From Flavobacteriaceae bacterium PS02338 (GTDB taxonomy: Bacteria > Bacteroidota > Bacteroidia > Sphingobacteriales > Sphingobacteriaceae), in contig JASCOD010000001.1 of assembly GCA_029959615.1 (NCBI GenBank), forward strand, positions 1,488,001-1,552,000: a DNA stretch of 64,000 nt, given 5' to 3'. The notes below the pieces were generated by a model. That model saw only the letters and a list, made by a program, of their open reading frames with translations. It searched no databases and was not told the DNA's origin. This document shows, one piece after another, positions 15,883 through 25,700 of this stretch (position 1 is its first letter; the number at the start of each line of letters is the position of its first letter). A program made the translations under genes and the position numbers.

Positions 15883-18800
15883 TTACTTTTCTGATGTCAA
15901 GTGTTTTACGTTGGTTCTTATTCCCTCGCTATAGGTGGTGAACTCAGGGGCATACATACATTGCAACGACGTAATTCCATTACTAAAATTGCCAGCATGT
16001 GTTACTCTTAGCGGATATTCGAAAAGGTAAGTTCCTTTGGGCATATAACTGATAAAGAAATTAGTCGAGGCATCTTTAGTACTTTCGTAGTAACTTAAAC
16101 CATCTTGATATTTGTATTGAGAGATCACATTTGTAGGCTCAAAACCTGCAGATCTTAAGTCTTTCAAGTGAAGATACTCCATTGCTCTATCGGCATAAAT
16201 CTCAATGCGAACTTTAACTAAATCTCCCACTTTAAGTGCATTAGATGAGTTGATTTCCGTTAAAACATCTCTTTTGTCTGTATTCTTTTGGAGGAATAGT
16301 TGCTTCTTGATTTTAATGCCCGTGTTGGATGGGGTAATTTGATCCAAGTTCTCAAAATATTGCCAATATAGTGCGCCCCATGCTATATTAGTATTACTAT
16401 TTTTAATTTCTACTTTACCCATTTCTGGTTTGGCATCGCTTCCTTTGATGGTTATCTTCTGGTAGCCAGCTTCTGGGTTGTTGTTTGGGTTGTTGAAATT
16501 TTGAAGATCTTGGTCGCCTATTTTAATTTGTGCGGGATGGTTTTCTGCTAGTAAATTATGGCCTTTCATTAATAAAGCATAACAAGCCGCTACCGTTGCT
16601 TTGGTAGTTTTCCAATCATTGGTTTGCTTGTTTTTAAGTAGCCATATTTTCATTTCTTCAACAGATTTCTGGTCGTTGGCAACTTCATCAAAAGCTTCTA
16701 TTAAAAAAGCTTGTGCTTCTATAGGGTTTTGGTACCACCACCAACCAGTAGTATTATTTGGCCAATACATCCCCAATTCTTCTTTCTGTTGTGCAGCTTG
16801 CTTTAGTAAGCCAATAATTTTTAATGCTTCAGATTGATTCTTGTTTCTTGATAAAACAAGCGCAGCTTGCGCTTGTTGATAATGGTCTAAGGTCATCCAC
16901 CTAGAGGCTGTTTTGGCCAAATAATAGTTCAGTGCTTTATTAAAATCAGGGTTGTTGTTTTGGTGGTTGAAGTAACTTCTGGCAAACAAATAATGTAAAG
17001 GCAAGCGACTGAAGCTATTGTTCTTGATTTCATTATTGTAATCTTTAACCAGTTGTTGGTCTAGGTAAATGATGGCTTTATTGGTTAAGGTTTTAAAAAG
17101 TGGATAAGAGTTTTGATCAATAAGTTTTGTCTTTTGTAGCTGACCAATTCCCAAAATGATGTGCTGAGTGATATATCGGTCTTCTCTCATGCCGGCAAAC
17201 CAAGGGAACGCACCATTAGGCAGTTGCATCTTATAAAGTTTGTCGAAGTTTTCCTTGAGTTCGTAAGTCATGCGGTTAAGGTCAAATAAGGTGGCAATCC
17301 TTTTTTTACGTTCGGTTTCGTTTTCTGCGTTGCGCACCCAAGGCGTTTCTTCTAGTAAGATGTTTTTTAATTCCTGATTTTTTTCAAGATTAGAAAGTAA
17401 TGCATCGCCATTTTTTGCCTGTTGCCACTGCTCAAAAATATGTTTGATTTGAGGTGAACTGTTTACAATTCCTGTAGCAAAACTATTGGCGTAAAAGCGA
17501 CTAAAAGTTTGCTCAGCGCATTCGTAAGGATATTCCATTAAGTAAGGAAGTGCCTGTACCGCATACCAAGCCGGATTAGCAGTGTATTCTAAGGTTAACG
17601 ATTGGGTACGCAAAGTATTTGAACTACCTGATTTTAATAGTTTTTCCATTTCGAATGTTTTGCTGGTATTGCCACGAACATTCATAGGCAAGCTTTCTGT
17701 AACCAAAATGGAGTTAGTTAAAACGGGCACTATTATTTCCTCTCCATCGGTATGCTTACCAGCCTCTGCAATTACTTTACAAGTAATAGCACTAATTTGT
17801 GATGGAATAACCAATTGCCATTTAATGACTTGGTTACCTGAATTGGCAATCTCTAGTGACTGCACTAATGGTGTTTTGTTCAACTGAATGATTTTGCCGC
17901 TAAGGGCATCTTTCAACTCGAGCATGCTTTGACCTTTTAACGCTTTGCCAGATAAATTGTTGACACTAGCGCTTAACCAAATAGTATCGCCTTCGCGGAA
18001 GAAACGAGGGACATTTACGCTAATGGCCAGTTGTTTTTGGGTAACTAACTGATTGGTAATGCTTGCAGTTTTTAAATCTTTGGTGTGGGCAAAACCCATC
18101 ATTTTGTATTTTGTTAACGATTGGGGAATCGTAAATTCGATATTAATCTCTCCCTTTTCATTAGTTTTTAATTGAGGATAGAAGAAAGCAAGCTCATTAA
18201 AATTGGTACGAGGAACTATCTTTGGTTTAGTAAATATCGGCTTGCCATTGATCATATACATGCCCGTTTTAGCATCATAACCCTCCATAGATGCGAAGCC
18301 GTAAATATTATTGTCTTCCACTACTACAGCATCTTTTGCTGAGGTTTTTACTCCGGAAACTTTCCCTTGTAAAGCGAAAGAAGGATCACCTTCTGTAATG
18401 GAACCAAAGCCTCTAATTCGGGTAACGCTACCAGTTAGGTCTTTCTTTTGCATAGTTCCATAGCCTGTAACTACTACTTCATTTAGTGCTTTGTTATCAC
18501 TTTTTAGCATCACGTCGGTACGTTTTGCTTTGCCAACTTTAAAGGTTTTAATTTCGTAACCAATATAGCTAAATGTCAATAGATCTCCTGGCTTAGCCGT
18601 AATAGAGTAAATTCCGTTCTCGTCTGTGATAGCGGTTTTATTGCCGTTTTTAATATGTACACCCGGAATCGGTAAATGATCATCTCCCAAGATTAGACCG
18701 TAAGTTAAATTGGTTTTGGACAGTTCTTCCAATTTCTCATCTTTAAGTTTATTCCTATTTAATATTTTTAGGTAATTACGGTACGCGTAATTATTAGCTC

Positions 18801-21800
18801 CGTAGTAATTAAAGCCAAAAAGATTAAGTTGTACATATTGTCGGTTAATTGGACTATAATAATTGTAACTGTTATTGTACCATAAATGTCGACTGGTGAT
18901 ATGTTGGTTTCGTTTGTTGATCCAATTGTATTGCTGATAATTGTATTGGTTGTTGAGGTAAGTGGGCCAATCCATCTCTCTCAAATCATCTAAAGAAGCA
19001 TCGTATAAAGTGGCTACCATTTCGGCCATTTCCTTTTCTCCGGCCTTATTGGCAATTTGTAATTTCCAGCTTTCTTTTTCTCCAGGTTGTAGTTTGTCTC
19101 TAAAAGATAGGAATTTGATTTCTAGTTGTTTTTTAGGATTATCGATCCAAATTTGTTGATTAGCATTGTAAATCACACCATCGTTAACCATGAAAAACTG
19201 TACGTAAAAACTGTTTTCGTAATGTGGCTGTGCAGCAATTTCCAATATCGACTGTTTGGTTGAAACATTTACCCAACCTTGTTTCTCTACTTTGTCTTGA
19301 TAATAAACTTCATAGAAAATTTTGCTTTTTTCATTAACTCCGGCTAACCTAAAAATAGCTTTTTCATTTAACTTGATGCGGTTTTTCTGCGGTACAAGCC
19401 ATTCCGTAGGTTCAAGAATTGTAGTTGGTGTGCTGTGGTAAATTCTTACTAAATGGGTATGAGTTAAAGTGTCTTTGAATTCATTAACAACTTCGGTTTT
19501 TACTTTATAATACCCCGCGGCTAAGTTTTTATCAGAGGCAGGAAATGTGGCTCGCCCGTCTTTGCCAGATGCTAAACTCTTTTCAAGGATAATCCGTTCA
19601 ACTGGCCATTTATCGATGTTGTTCTCATCGTTAAATTCTTCCGTTGGAAAAGTTTTAATAAAGTCAGCTCTGCTTAAACTATATTTTTCTGCACTAAATG
19701 TACTGTTCACTAATCTTTCTGGAGCCTTTAATAGCTGCCATTTTGTTTTCACAGTAGCCTTTATCGGTTGATTGTTTAGGTTGGTGATAAGATAGCTGAG
19801 CGTATCTATGTTATTGCTTAACAATAAGCGTTGCTGGAATTGTGAAGCGACTTGTAGATCTTTTTTACCAGTGATTAAGCTTTTGGTAGCTTGCTTGGTC
19901 TCTCCATTATTGCTCGTTACGGTAACCTGCACATCGAAGATATAGTTGAGGTCGGTATGGTCACCCTCGGTTTTAAAGTTGAAGCTAAATTTCCCGTCTG
20001 TAGCAGTAACCGTATTGCCAATGGCAACTTGTTTTACTTGTACGGGCATATATCTATAATTGTCGTAAAGAGGTGTATTCCTTCTCATAATTTTGTACGA
20101 TAATTTTGCATCGCCAATTGCATAACCTCCAAAAGATATTGCTTTGCCACTTACTTTTACACTGTCATTGAGCTTGTACTTTTGGTCTGCCTTGTCAAAA
20201 ATGACCTCAAATGTTGGCCGTTTGTATTCTTCCACTTGTACAGTTGTTCTTCCGTGGGCCGTTACTATTCTCATCGATCCGTTTAATTTTCCATTGGGAA
20301 TAACGAATGAGCCTTGGAAAGAACCAAATTCATTAGTGGTTATATTTTGGTTGGCAAATTCTTTCCTGTTGGTGTCTTCAAAACCTATATATAACTTCTG
20401 ATTTGGGAGGATTTCATTTTTCTCTTTCTTAACGCCCAACAAAATACCTTTATAGTAAACTGTTTGTCCAGGGCGGTAGATTGGCCTATCGGTAAAGAGA
20501 ACCACTTTTCTGTCGTCTTCATCTCTATCGTAATAGTAGTTGTCGATATCTACCAATAATGAATCATTCTGATAGGTTACCAACGCGTAATTGTAATCGT
20601 CGTGGCGATTGGTGATGGCGAAACCATTATGGTCGGTTAGTGTTTTTTTGAAGTCGGCATCAAAGGTAGATGCGTATTTTGCCTCTTGTATTCTTGCGGC
20701 TTTGATGGGGGTGCCATCGGTGGCATTAACAACCTTGTATTCTAAATAAGTTCCTTTCTTTCTAAAATGGGTAACAATGTTACTAACTTCCAGTTCTACT
20801 TCTCTACCTAAAGCACCGCCAACAGCATTTTCTTTATCTAAAACATTAATTAGGTAGCTACCACTTGGTAAACCATCTATTTTATCTATGAAAGTGTGCT
20901 GTTGGTAATCTCCCTGATTAGGAAGTGCTATTTCCCAAGTTCTAAATGGCTTTTTGTTACTGATGAATTTTCGGTATTCGGGCTCGTTTCTGTAATGGCG
21001 CTGCGGATTTTCGGTAAAACCGATCTTGTAAATATTGAAGATAACAGTATCTACGTTTTTGTGAGAGAAATGTATAGGGAACGCTTTGTTGGGCAAGCCC
21101 TGGTATTTAACCTGAAAAGTAAGCTCTTTAGTTTTTATTTGCCTAATAAGATTATTGCAGTTTTTAGCACCGATACTTTTTGGATAGGCTTTAATTGCTT
21201 TTTCAGCTATTTTTACTGCCTCTAATAGGTTGAAGTTATTAGTGCCGGTAGGTAATGCCTTATTCTTGTGTAGCAAAGCTTGTTCATACAAAACTTCAGT
21301 ATAGATTTCGGCATCTTTAGCTTGAATTGCCAAATTTTCTAAAGCATCATAGAATTTAAGATTTTGCTTGTCTGTACTTTTTTCATGGATGAATTTTAGG
21401 CGTTTTAATGTTATATCGGCGAGTGCTTCTACATTATTCTGGCTTTGGTGAAACTGACTTAATTCTTGAAATACTTTCAATGCTTGTAGCGTAAAAGAAG
21501 TGCTATCGGAAGGAATTGGTCGTTTTACAAAAGTTTCTGTATCTACTAATAAATCATTTAAAATATTGTTGTCTTCTGGTAGGTTGGCAAGTCCATATCT
21601 TGGCGAGATAAATACCGAAATTGCCCTTTGTGCCAATAAATCGTATACGGTAGGACGGTAAATAATGTTTTCGCTGTCGCCTTCCAGTAACACATTAATA
21701 GCTTCTACGTTTATCTTTTGTAGTAGTTCCTTTTCTTTAATAGAGAGGAAAAATATCCTGCTTATCTCTTTATTCAGTTGTGCTAGAGACCATGTTTTGA

Positions 21801-22215
21801 TATCCTTGTTAGTATTACCAATAACATCTGTTCGTTGTGATATCTTGTATTGATTTTGCTGATAATAGTTCCAATACGTGTTAGCCAAAATAGATTGTAG
21901 AATGCTTTTTTGAGGTTGTTGTGCCTTTTCAATATCTGTGTGTAGGTTTTTTACAATGGTATCAATGGCGTCTTCTTCTAGATAGCTTTGAAAAAGCATT
22001 CTGTATATTGCTGCTTTTACCGCCAGAGTTGTATTTTTTTGTTGATTGGAGTAGTTGTAAATATTGTTAATCAGTGCTAGTGCTTCTTTCGGCTTTGCCT
22101 GATTGGCTAGGGAATCTACTTTTATGAAAGACTGCTCATTGTATTGTTGTGCAAATGAGTTGAAGCTAAAAAATAAGGTAAGGGCTAGGGAGAATAAGCG
22201 TATAAATTTCTTCAT
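15883..22215 (-). CDS. Alpha-2-macroglobulin-like protein with thioester and embedded SusC-like segment
   Basis: A 2110-residue exported protein with a signal peptide (about 1-22). A helical N-terminal region is followed by macroglobulin beta-domains; the MG2 signature LFTDRPIYRPGQTVYYKG is near residue 570. At about 1165-1240 a carboxypeptidase-regulatory-like beta-sandwich appears (GVHIKNGNKTAITDENGIYS), directly followed by NEVVVTGYGTMQKKDLTGSV (from 1245), the SusC-type TonB-box region. Then comes the A2M domain (about 1340) and the thioester motif CAEQ with Cys1566 in YPYECAEQTFSRFYA, then a helical thioester domain. Macroglobulins trap proteases by covalent bonding. It is transcribed alone; proBA lies upstream on the same strand, behind a terminator. 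The size and thioester are sure; the function is inferred. Confidence 0.88.
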   Translation of the reverse strand: MKKFIRLFSLALTLFFSFNSFAQQYNEQSFIKVDSLANQAKPKEALALINNIYNYSNQQKNTTLAVKAAIYRMLFQSYLEEDAIDTIVKNLHTDIEKAQQPQKSILQSILANTYWNYYQQNQYKISQRTDVIGNTNKDIKTWSLAQLNKEISRIFFLSIKEKELLQKINVEAINVLLEGDSENIIYRPTVYDLLAQRAISVFISPRYGLANLPEDNNILNDLLVDTETFVKRPIPSDSTSFTLQALKVFQELSQFHQSQNNVEALADITLKRLKFIHEKSTDKQNLKFYDALENLAIQAKDAEIYTEVLYEQALLHKNKALPTGTNNFNLLEAVKIAEKAIKAYPKSIGAKNCNNLIRQIKTKELTFQVKYQGLPNKAFPIHFSHKNVDTVIFNIYKIGFTENPQRHYRNEPEYRKFISNKKPFRTWEIALPNQGDYQQHTFIDKIDGLPSGSYLINVLDKENAVGGALGREVELEVSNIVTHFRKKGTYLEYKVVNATDGTPIKAARIQEAKYASTFDADFKKTLTDHNGFAITNRHDDYNYALVTYQNDSLLVDIDNYYYDRDEDDRKVVLFTDRPIYRPGQTVYYKGILLGVKKEKNEILPNQKLYIGFEDTNRKEFANQNITTNEFGSFQGSFVIPNGKLNGSMRIVTAHGRTTVQVEEYKRPTFEVIFDKADQKYKLNDSVKVSGKAISFGGYAIGDAKLSYKIMRRNTPLYDNYRYMPVQVKQVAIGNTVTATDGKFSFNFKTEGDHTDLNYIFDVQVTVTSNNGETKQATKSLITGKKDLQVASQFQQRLLLSNNIDTLSYLITNLNNQPIKATVKTKWQLLKAPERLVNSTFSAEKYSLSRADFIKTFPTEEFNDENNIDKWPVERIILEKSLASGKDGRATFPASDKNLAAGYYKVKTEVVNEFKDTLTHTHLVRIYHSTPTTILEPTEWLVPQKNRIKLNEKAIFRLAGVNEKSKIFYEVYYQDKVEKQGWVNVSTKQSILEIAAQPHYENSFYVQFFMVNDGVIYNANQQIWIDNPKKQLEIKFLSFRDKLQPGEKESWKLQIANKAGEKEMAEMVATLYDASLDDLREMDWPTYLNNQYNYQQYNWINKRNQHITSRHLWYNNSYNYYSPINRQYVQLNLFGFNYYGANNYAYRNYLKILNRNKLKDEKLEELSKTNLTYGLILGDDHLPIPGVHIKNGNKTAITDENGIYSITAKPGDLLTFSYIGYEIKTFKVGKAKRTDVMLKSDNKALNEVVVTGYGTMQKKDLTGSVTRIRGFGSITEGDPSFALQGKVSGVKTSAKDAVVVEDNNIYGFASMEGYDAKTGMYMINGKPIFTKPKIVPRTNFNELAFFYPQLKTNEKGEINIEFTIPQSLTKYKMMGFAHTKDLKTASITNQLVTQKQLAISVNVPRFFREGDTIWLSASVNNLSGKALKGQSMLELKDALSGKIIQLNKTPLVQSLEIANSGNQVIKWQLVIPSQISAITCKVIAEAGKHTDGEEIIVPVLTNSILVTESLPMNVRGNTSKTFEMEKLLKSGSSNTLRTQSLTLEYTANPAWYAVQALPYLMEYPYECAEQTFSRFYANSFATGIVNSSPQIKHIFEQWQQAKNGDALLSNLEKNQELKNILLEETPWVRNAENETERKKRIATLFDLNRMTYELKENFDKLYKMQLPNGAFPWFAGMREDRYITQHIILGIGQLQKTKLIDQNSYPLFKTLTNKAIIYLDQQLVKDYNNEIKNNSFSRLPLHYLFARSYFNHQNNNPDFNKALNYYLAKTASRWMTLDHYQQAQAALVLSRNKNQSEALKIIGLLKQAAQQKEELGMYWPNNTTGWWWYQNPIEAQAFLIEAFDEVANDQKSVEEMKIWLLKNKQTNDWKTTKATVAACYALLMKGHNLLAENHPAQIKIGDQDLQNFNNPNNNPEAGYQKITIKGSDAKPEMGKVEIKNSNTNIAWGALYWQYFENLDQITPSNTGIKIKKQLFLQKNTDKRDVLTEINSSNALKVGDLVKVRIEIYADRAMEYLHLKDLRSAGFEPTNVISQYKYQDGLSYYESTKDASTNFFISYMPKGTYLFEYPLRVTHAGNFSNGITSLQCMYAPEFTTYSEGIRTNVKHLTSEK

Positions 22216-22316
22216 AAAATGATTCGTTTATTAGATGATGAAGTTTTTTGGAAGATTCCACACCGAACTTACAAAACAAATTACTTTTTTGCCTTATGAT
22301 GGCTTTTAATAAGCAA

Positions 22317-22351
22317 AAGACTTACAAAGTTTCAAAAGCTTCGTAAGTCTT
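22317..22351 (-). terminator. Terminator after proA (minus strand)
   Basis: AAGACTTAC at 22317-22325 pairs with GTAAGTCTT at 22343-22351. Read on the minus strand, the hairpin ends in TCTTTTGCTT. It lies 25 bases beyond the proA stop and separates proBA from the macroglobulin gene. Confidence 0.75.
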
Positions 22352-22376
22352 TAATGTCGTAACATTTTCAGTAAAC

Positions 22377-23615
22377 CTAGTTTCTCACCTGTCCGTCGCC
22401 AGTTACTAACCATTTGTAGCTCGTTAATTCTTCTAAGGCCATTGGTCCGCGAGCATGTAGTTTTTGGGTGCTAATGCCAATTTCAGCTCCTAATCCAAAT
22501 TGTGCCCCATCTGTAAATGCTGTAGAAACATTAGCGTAAACTGCCGCAGCATCTACCTGGTTCAAAAACAAAGCTATGTTGGCCGCATCTTCAGAAATAA
22601 TAGCTTCACTGTGTTTTGAACTAAAGTTCGCTATATGGTCTAACGCTTCATTGATGTCTTTTACCACTTTAACCGCAAGTTTTAACGAAAGAAACTCTGT
22701 GCCGAAATGTTCTGGTGTAGCTTGATGTAAAAGTCTGCTTGGGTAGGTTTCTTTTAATAAAGCATAGCTGATTTCGTCAGCATAAAGCTCCACTTCTTTT
22801 TCTGCTAAAGGCGCTAGCAACTTTGGAATATCTGCGGTTCTATCTTGATGAATTAACGCACAATCCAATGCATTGCAAACACTCACCCTTCTTGTTTTCG
22901 CGTTTGCGATAATTTTTTGTCCCTTTTCTAAGTTTGCCGAAGCATCAAAAAAAGTGTGGACTATACCGGCGCCAGTCTCTATTACTGGAATTTTGCTGTT
23001 TTGGCGTACATAATTAATTAATGATTGACTTCCTCTTGGAATAAGTACATCGACAAATCCTACCGCATTTAGCAAGGCTTCTGTAGCGCTTCTATCAGCT
23101 GGTAATAAAGTAAGCACGTCTTTATTAATTTGATGTTTTTCTAATACTTGATGGATGACCTTGGAAATGGCCAAATTTGAAAATTCTGCGTCACTGCCAC
23201 CCTTTAAAATGGCAACGTTTCCTGTTTTGAAACACAAAGAAAAAACATCTACAGTAACGTTGGGTCTAGCCTCATAGATTACACCTACAACTCCTAACGG
23301 TACGCGAACTTTCTTAATATTCAGGTTGTTGGGTAAGGTGCGGTCGTTAATTACATTCCCTAATGGATTAGTTAATCTTACCACATTTTTCACATCGTCG
23401 GCGATGGCTGCTATACGTTCTGTATTGAGAGCTAAACGATCATACTTCGGGTCTGTTTTTGGCATTCTATCCAGATCTTTTTGATTTTCAGAAATGATAA
23501 GATCGCTATTTGTAATTAATGCGTCTGCCAGATCAGTAAGCACCAAATTAATTGTCTCCTTGTTTAAAGAAACGATGTTCCTGGTGGCTTGCTTTGCTTG
23601 TTCGAAGTATTTCAT
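22377..23615 (-). CDS. proA: Glutamate-5-semialdehyde dehydrogenase (gamma-glutamyl phosphate reductase)
   Basis: A 412-residue enzyme of the second step of proline synthesis: NADPH-dependent reduction of glutamyl-5-phosphate to the semialdehyde. Family motifs are clear: [38 protein letters not shown], and [11 protein letters not shown]. The catalytic Cys is C247 in [10 protein letters not shown]. Length matches ProA of other bacteria. It lies 73 bases downstream of proB on the same strand, so the two form a proBA operon, with a terminator after it. The third step (ProC) is not in the window. It is cytoplasmic and apparently intact. Confidence 0.96.
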   Translation of the reverse strand: MKYFEQAKQATRNIVSLNKETINLVLTDLADALITNSDLIISENQKDLDRMPKTDPKYDRLALNTERIAAIADDVKNVVRLTNPLGNVINDRTLPNNLNIKKVRVPLGVVGVIYEARPNVTVDVFSLCFKTGNVAILKGGSDAEFSNLAISKVIHQVLEKHQINKDVLTLLPADRSATEALLNAVGFVDVLIPRGSQSLINYVRQNSKIPVIETGAGIVHTFFDASANLEKGQKIIANAKTRRVSVCNALDCALIHQDRTADIPKLLAPLAEKEVELYADEISYALLKETYPSRLLHQATPEHFGTEFLSLKLAVKVVKDINEALDHIANFSSKHSEAIISEDAANIALFLNQVDAAAVYANVSTAFTDGAQFGLGAEIGISTQKLHARGPMALEELTSYKWLVTGDGQVRN

Positions 23616-23688
23616 TTTTTTAGTGGTCAGATATCAGGGTTTAGTTCTTTTGAAGAAATCCTTTTTCTTTAGTCTTTGTTTTTTAATC

Positions 23689-24765
23689 TTAAATAGCGTA
23701 AAAATAATCGTAATGCACTAGTGGTTTTTGGTTTTTCTGTCCGATACGCTCTCTCGCTTTATCGGAGCCATATTTCGCAATGCCCAATCCAACTAGCTTT
23801 TCATTTTCATCCAAAATTTTAATGATATCTCCTTTTAGGAAATCAGCTTTGATAGCGATAATGCCAACCGGTAGTAAGCTGGTAGCTTTGCCAGAAGTAA
23901 GCACCTGTTTTGCTCCATTATTTAGCTGCACTACACCAGTTGCTGCGGTTTCTGCATGGGCAATCCATTTCTTTTGGCCAGATTTTATTTTATCTGCAAC
24001 GAAGTGTGTATGAATGGTTTTGTTTGCCAGTAGATCAATCAAAGCATTATCGTTTTTGCCGTTGGTAATATGTACGTTGATGCCCAGTTTTGCAGTTTTT
24101 TGTGCGATGGTAGATTTGGTGATCATCCCACCTCTGCCAAATTGTGATTTGCCTGTACTTACAAAATTGCTCAAGTCGGTTAATGTTCCGGTCACTTTTT
24201 CAATTACTTTGGACGTTTCTAATTTAGGATCGCCGTCATAAATGCCATTTACGTTCGAGAGAATAAACAAAGCATCGGCGTTCATCATTGAAGCAATTAG
24301 CCCAGCCAATTCATCATTATCGGTAAACATTAGCTCGGTAACCGAAACTACATCATTTTCGTTAACTACCGGAATTACATCGTTCTGCAACAAAATTTGC
24401 ATACAATTTTTCATGTTCAGGTAATGTACACGGTCTCTGAAATCTTCTTTAGTTACGAGTACTTGTGCGCATTGAATGTGATGTTTTTCGAAATAACCTG
24501 CGTAAGTGTTAATCAATTTTACTTGGCCAATAGCAGCTAATAATTGACGAGTAGCTACGGCATCTTGTTTTTCAGAAACCTTGATTAGACTACGTCCAGA
24601 AGCTACGGCTCCAGAAGAAACCAAAATTACTTCGATGCCTTTTTTTTTGATAGCGGCCAGCTGGTCTACTAGATGAGCAATGCGCTCATTATCTGGTAAG
24701 CCATTAGCTTGCGTAATTACGTTTGAACCTATTTTAACGACTATTTTTTTATACTGTAGTACCAT
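23689..24765 (-). CDS. proB: Glutamate 5-kinase
   Basis: A 358-residue enzyme that phosphorylates glutamate, the first and feedback-inhibited step of proline synthesis. The amino-acid-kinase domain (about 1-255) shows VVKIGSNVIT at the N-terminus, LVSSGAVASGR, and FGRGGMITKSTIAQKT near the active site, and NENDVVSVTELMFTDNDELAGL in the substrate region. A C-terminal PUA domain follows (about 270-350, GKATSLLPVGIIAIKADFLKGD). It is the first gene of the proBA operon, upstream of proA. The 5' gap (24766-25311) holds repeats and is shared with the divergent PadR gene. Confidence 0.96.
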   Translation of the reverse strand: MVLQYKKIVVKIGSNVITQANGLPDNERIAHLVDQLAAIKKKGIEVILVSSGAVASGRSLIKVSEKQDAVATRQLLAAIGQVKLINTYAGYFEKHHIQCAQVLVTKEDFRDRVHYLNMKNCMQILLQNDVIPVVNENDVVSVTELMFTDNDELAGLIASMMNADALFILSNVNGIYDGDPKLETSKVIEKVTGTLTDLSNFVSTGKSQFGRGGMITKSTIAQKTAKLGINVHITNGKNDNALIDLLANKTIHTHFVADKIKSGQKKWIAHAETAATGVVQLNNGAKQVLTSGKATSLLPVGIIAIKADFLKGDIIKILDENEKLVGLGIAKYGSDKARERIGQKNQKPLVHYDYFYAI

Positions 24766-25265
24766 TTCTTTGTTTGGATTTGCTAATCTACCAAATAAGT
24801 AGTGTTTTTCATAGAGATTCAGTGTCCGGTACCTGTATTCTCTTGAATATGTACGTCATTTCCAGCTTGACTGGCAATCGTAATGCTTTGGAAGTAAATG
24901 CATGTTTATCGCATTAAGATTCCCATTTTTACGGGAATGACGGAGAATGATAGGGTAGTTGTAAAACAGATGTAGGATGTTTGATTGGCAGATGCTCCCT
25001 CGATTTAAGCGATATACTTTTTGTTTTTAATAGAGGTTTGCAAGGTTAAAGCAGTTTAGGACATAGATCCCTCGAAACTCGGGATGACAGGACGTCCAAA
25101 AACAAAAAGATTTAGCGGGGAGCGAGACTGATTTTTTCCAAAGACTACTGCCGTTCCATTTCAAGTATTCGATGAAAATCAGAATTTCAAATATTTGTAT
25201 AAAGATTAATTAAAATTAAATATGCTGATAATCAATTTGTTGAAAAATATTTTTGTGTTTTTATA
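24766..25265. repeat. 500-bp gap between divergent proB and padR genes, R1 repeats
   Basis: No gene is supported. A R1-type unit is bounded by CGTCATT at 24854-24860 and AATGACG at 24936-24942. A half-unit with CTCGGGATGACAGG occurs near 25077-25092. The remaining sequence is A/T-rich and holds the padR promoter region at its right end. Confidence 0.55.
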
Positions 25266-25286
25266 GTACTATGTATTGCATAGTAC
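25266..25286. promoter_or_regulatory. Inverted-repeat operator before the PadR gene
   Basis: GTACTATG (25266-25273) and CATAGTAC (25279-25286) are exact reverse complements around TATTG. The palindrome lies 14 bases before the predicted -7 box and 26 bases before the ATG, the usual place for autorepression by a PadR dimer. Confidence 0.6.
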
Positions 25287-25299
25287 ATTATTAAACATA

Positions 25300-25307
25300 T
25301 ATCTTTG
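25300..25307 (+). promoter_or_regulatory. Predicted -7 box (TATCTTTG) of the padR-pspC unit
   Basis: It matches TAnnTTTG. Only four bases separate it from ATG 25312, so the transcript would start at or next to the start codon and be nearly leaderless. If translation instead starts at ATG 25339, there would be a normal short leader. Confidence 0.5.
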
Positions 25308-25311
25308 TATT

Positions 25312-25662
25312 ATGATAGCAGAGAATACGCAAACCCAAATGCGCAAAGGCATACTAGAATACTGTGTGCTTTTAATCATCTCCCGAGGAGAGATTTATGC
25401 GTCTGATATAATCGCTGAATTGAAGCGAGCAAAATTATTGGTGGTAGAGGGGACTTTATATCCCTTGCTTACCCGTTTAAAAAACAATGGACTACTGAGT
25501 TACAACTGGGTAGAATCTACATCCGGACCTCCACGTAAATATTATGTGCTAACGTCTGAAGGTCGCCAAATTTTAACTCAGCTAGACACTACATGGCATG
25601 AATTAGTTTATGCCATCACTACATCGCAACAAGGAGCTAATCAAACAACAGAAGAAAAATAA
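25312..25662 (+). CDS. PadR family transcriptional regulator
   Basis: A 116-residue winged-helix protein. The segment MRKGILEYCVLLIISRGEIYASDIIAELKRAKLLVVEGTLYPLLTRLKNNGLLSYNWVES is the complete PadR wing-helix, followed by GPPRKYYVLTSEGRQIL. I choose ATG 25312 because the eight to ten residues before the domain (MIAENTQTQ) are usual for Bacteroidota members; ATG 25339 is possible. A palindrome and a promoter box lie just upstream. The next gene, 38 bases later, encodes a PspC-domain membrane protein. PadR/PspC pairs are common in this phylum and suggest control of an envelope-stress protein. Confidence 0.92.
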   Translation: MIAENTQTQMRKGILEYCVLLIISRGEIYASDIIAELKRAKLLVVEGTLYPLLTRLKNNGLLSYNWVESTSGPPRKYYVLTSEGRQILTQLDTTWHELVYAITTSQQGANQTTEEK

Positions 25663-25700
25663 ATAAACGCAGTGGCTACCGCTGTTAAAAGAATACTGAT

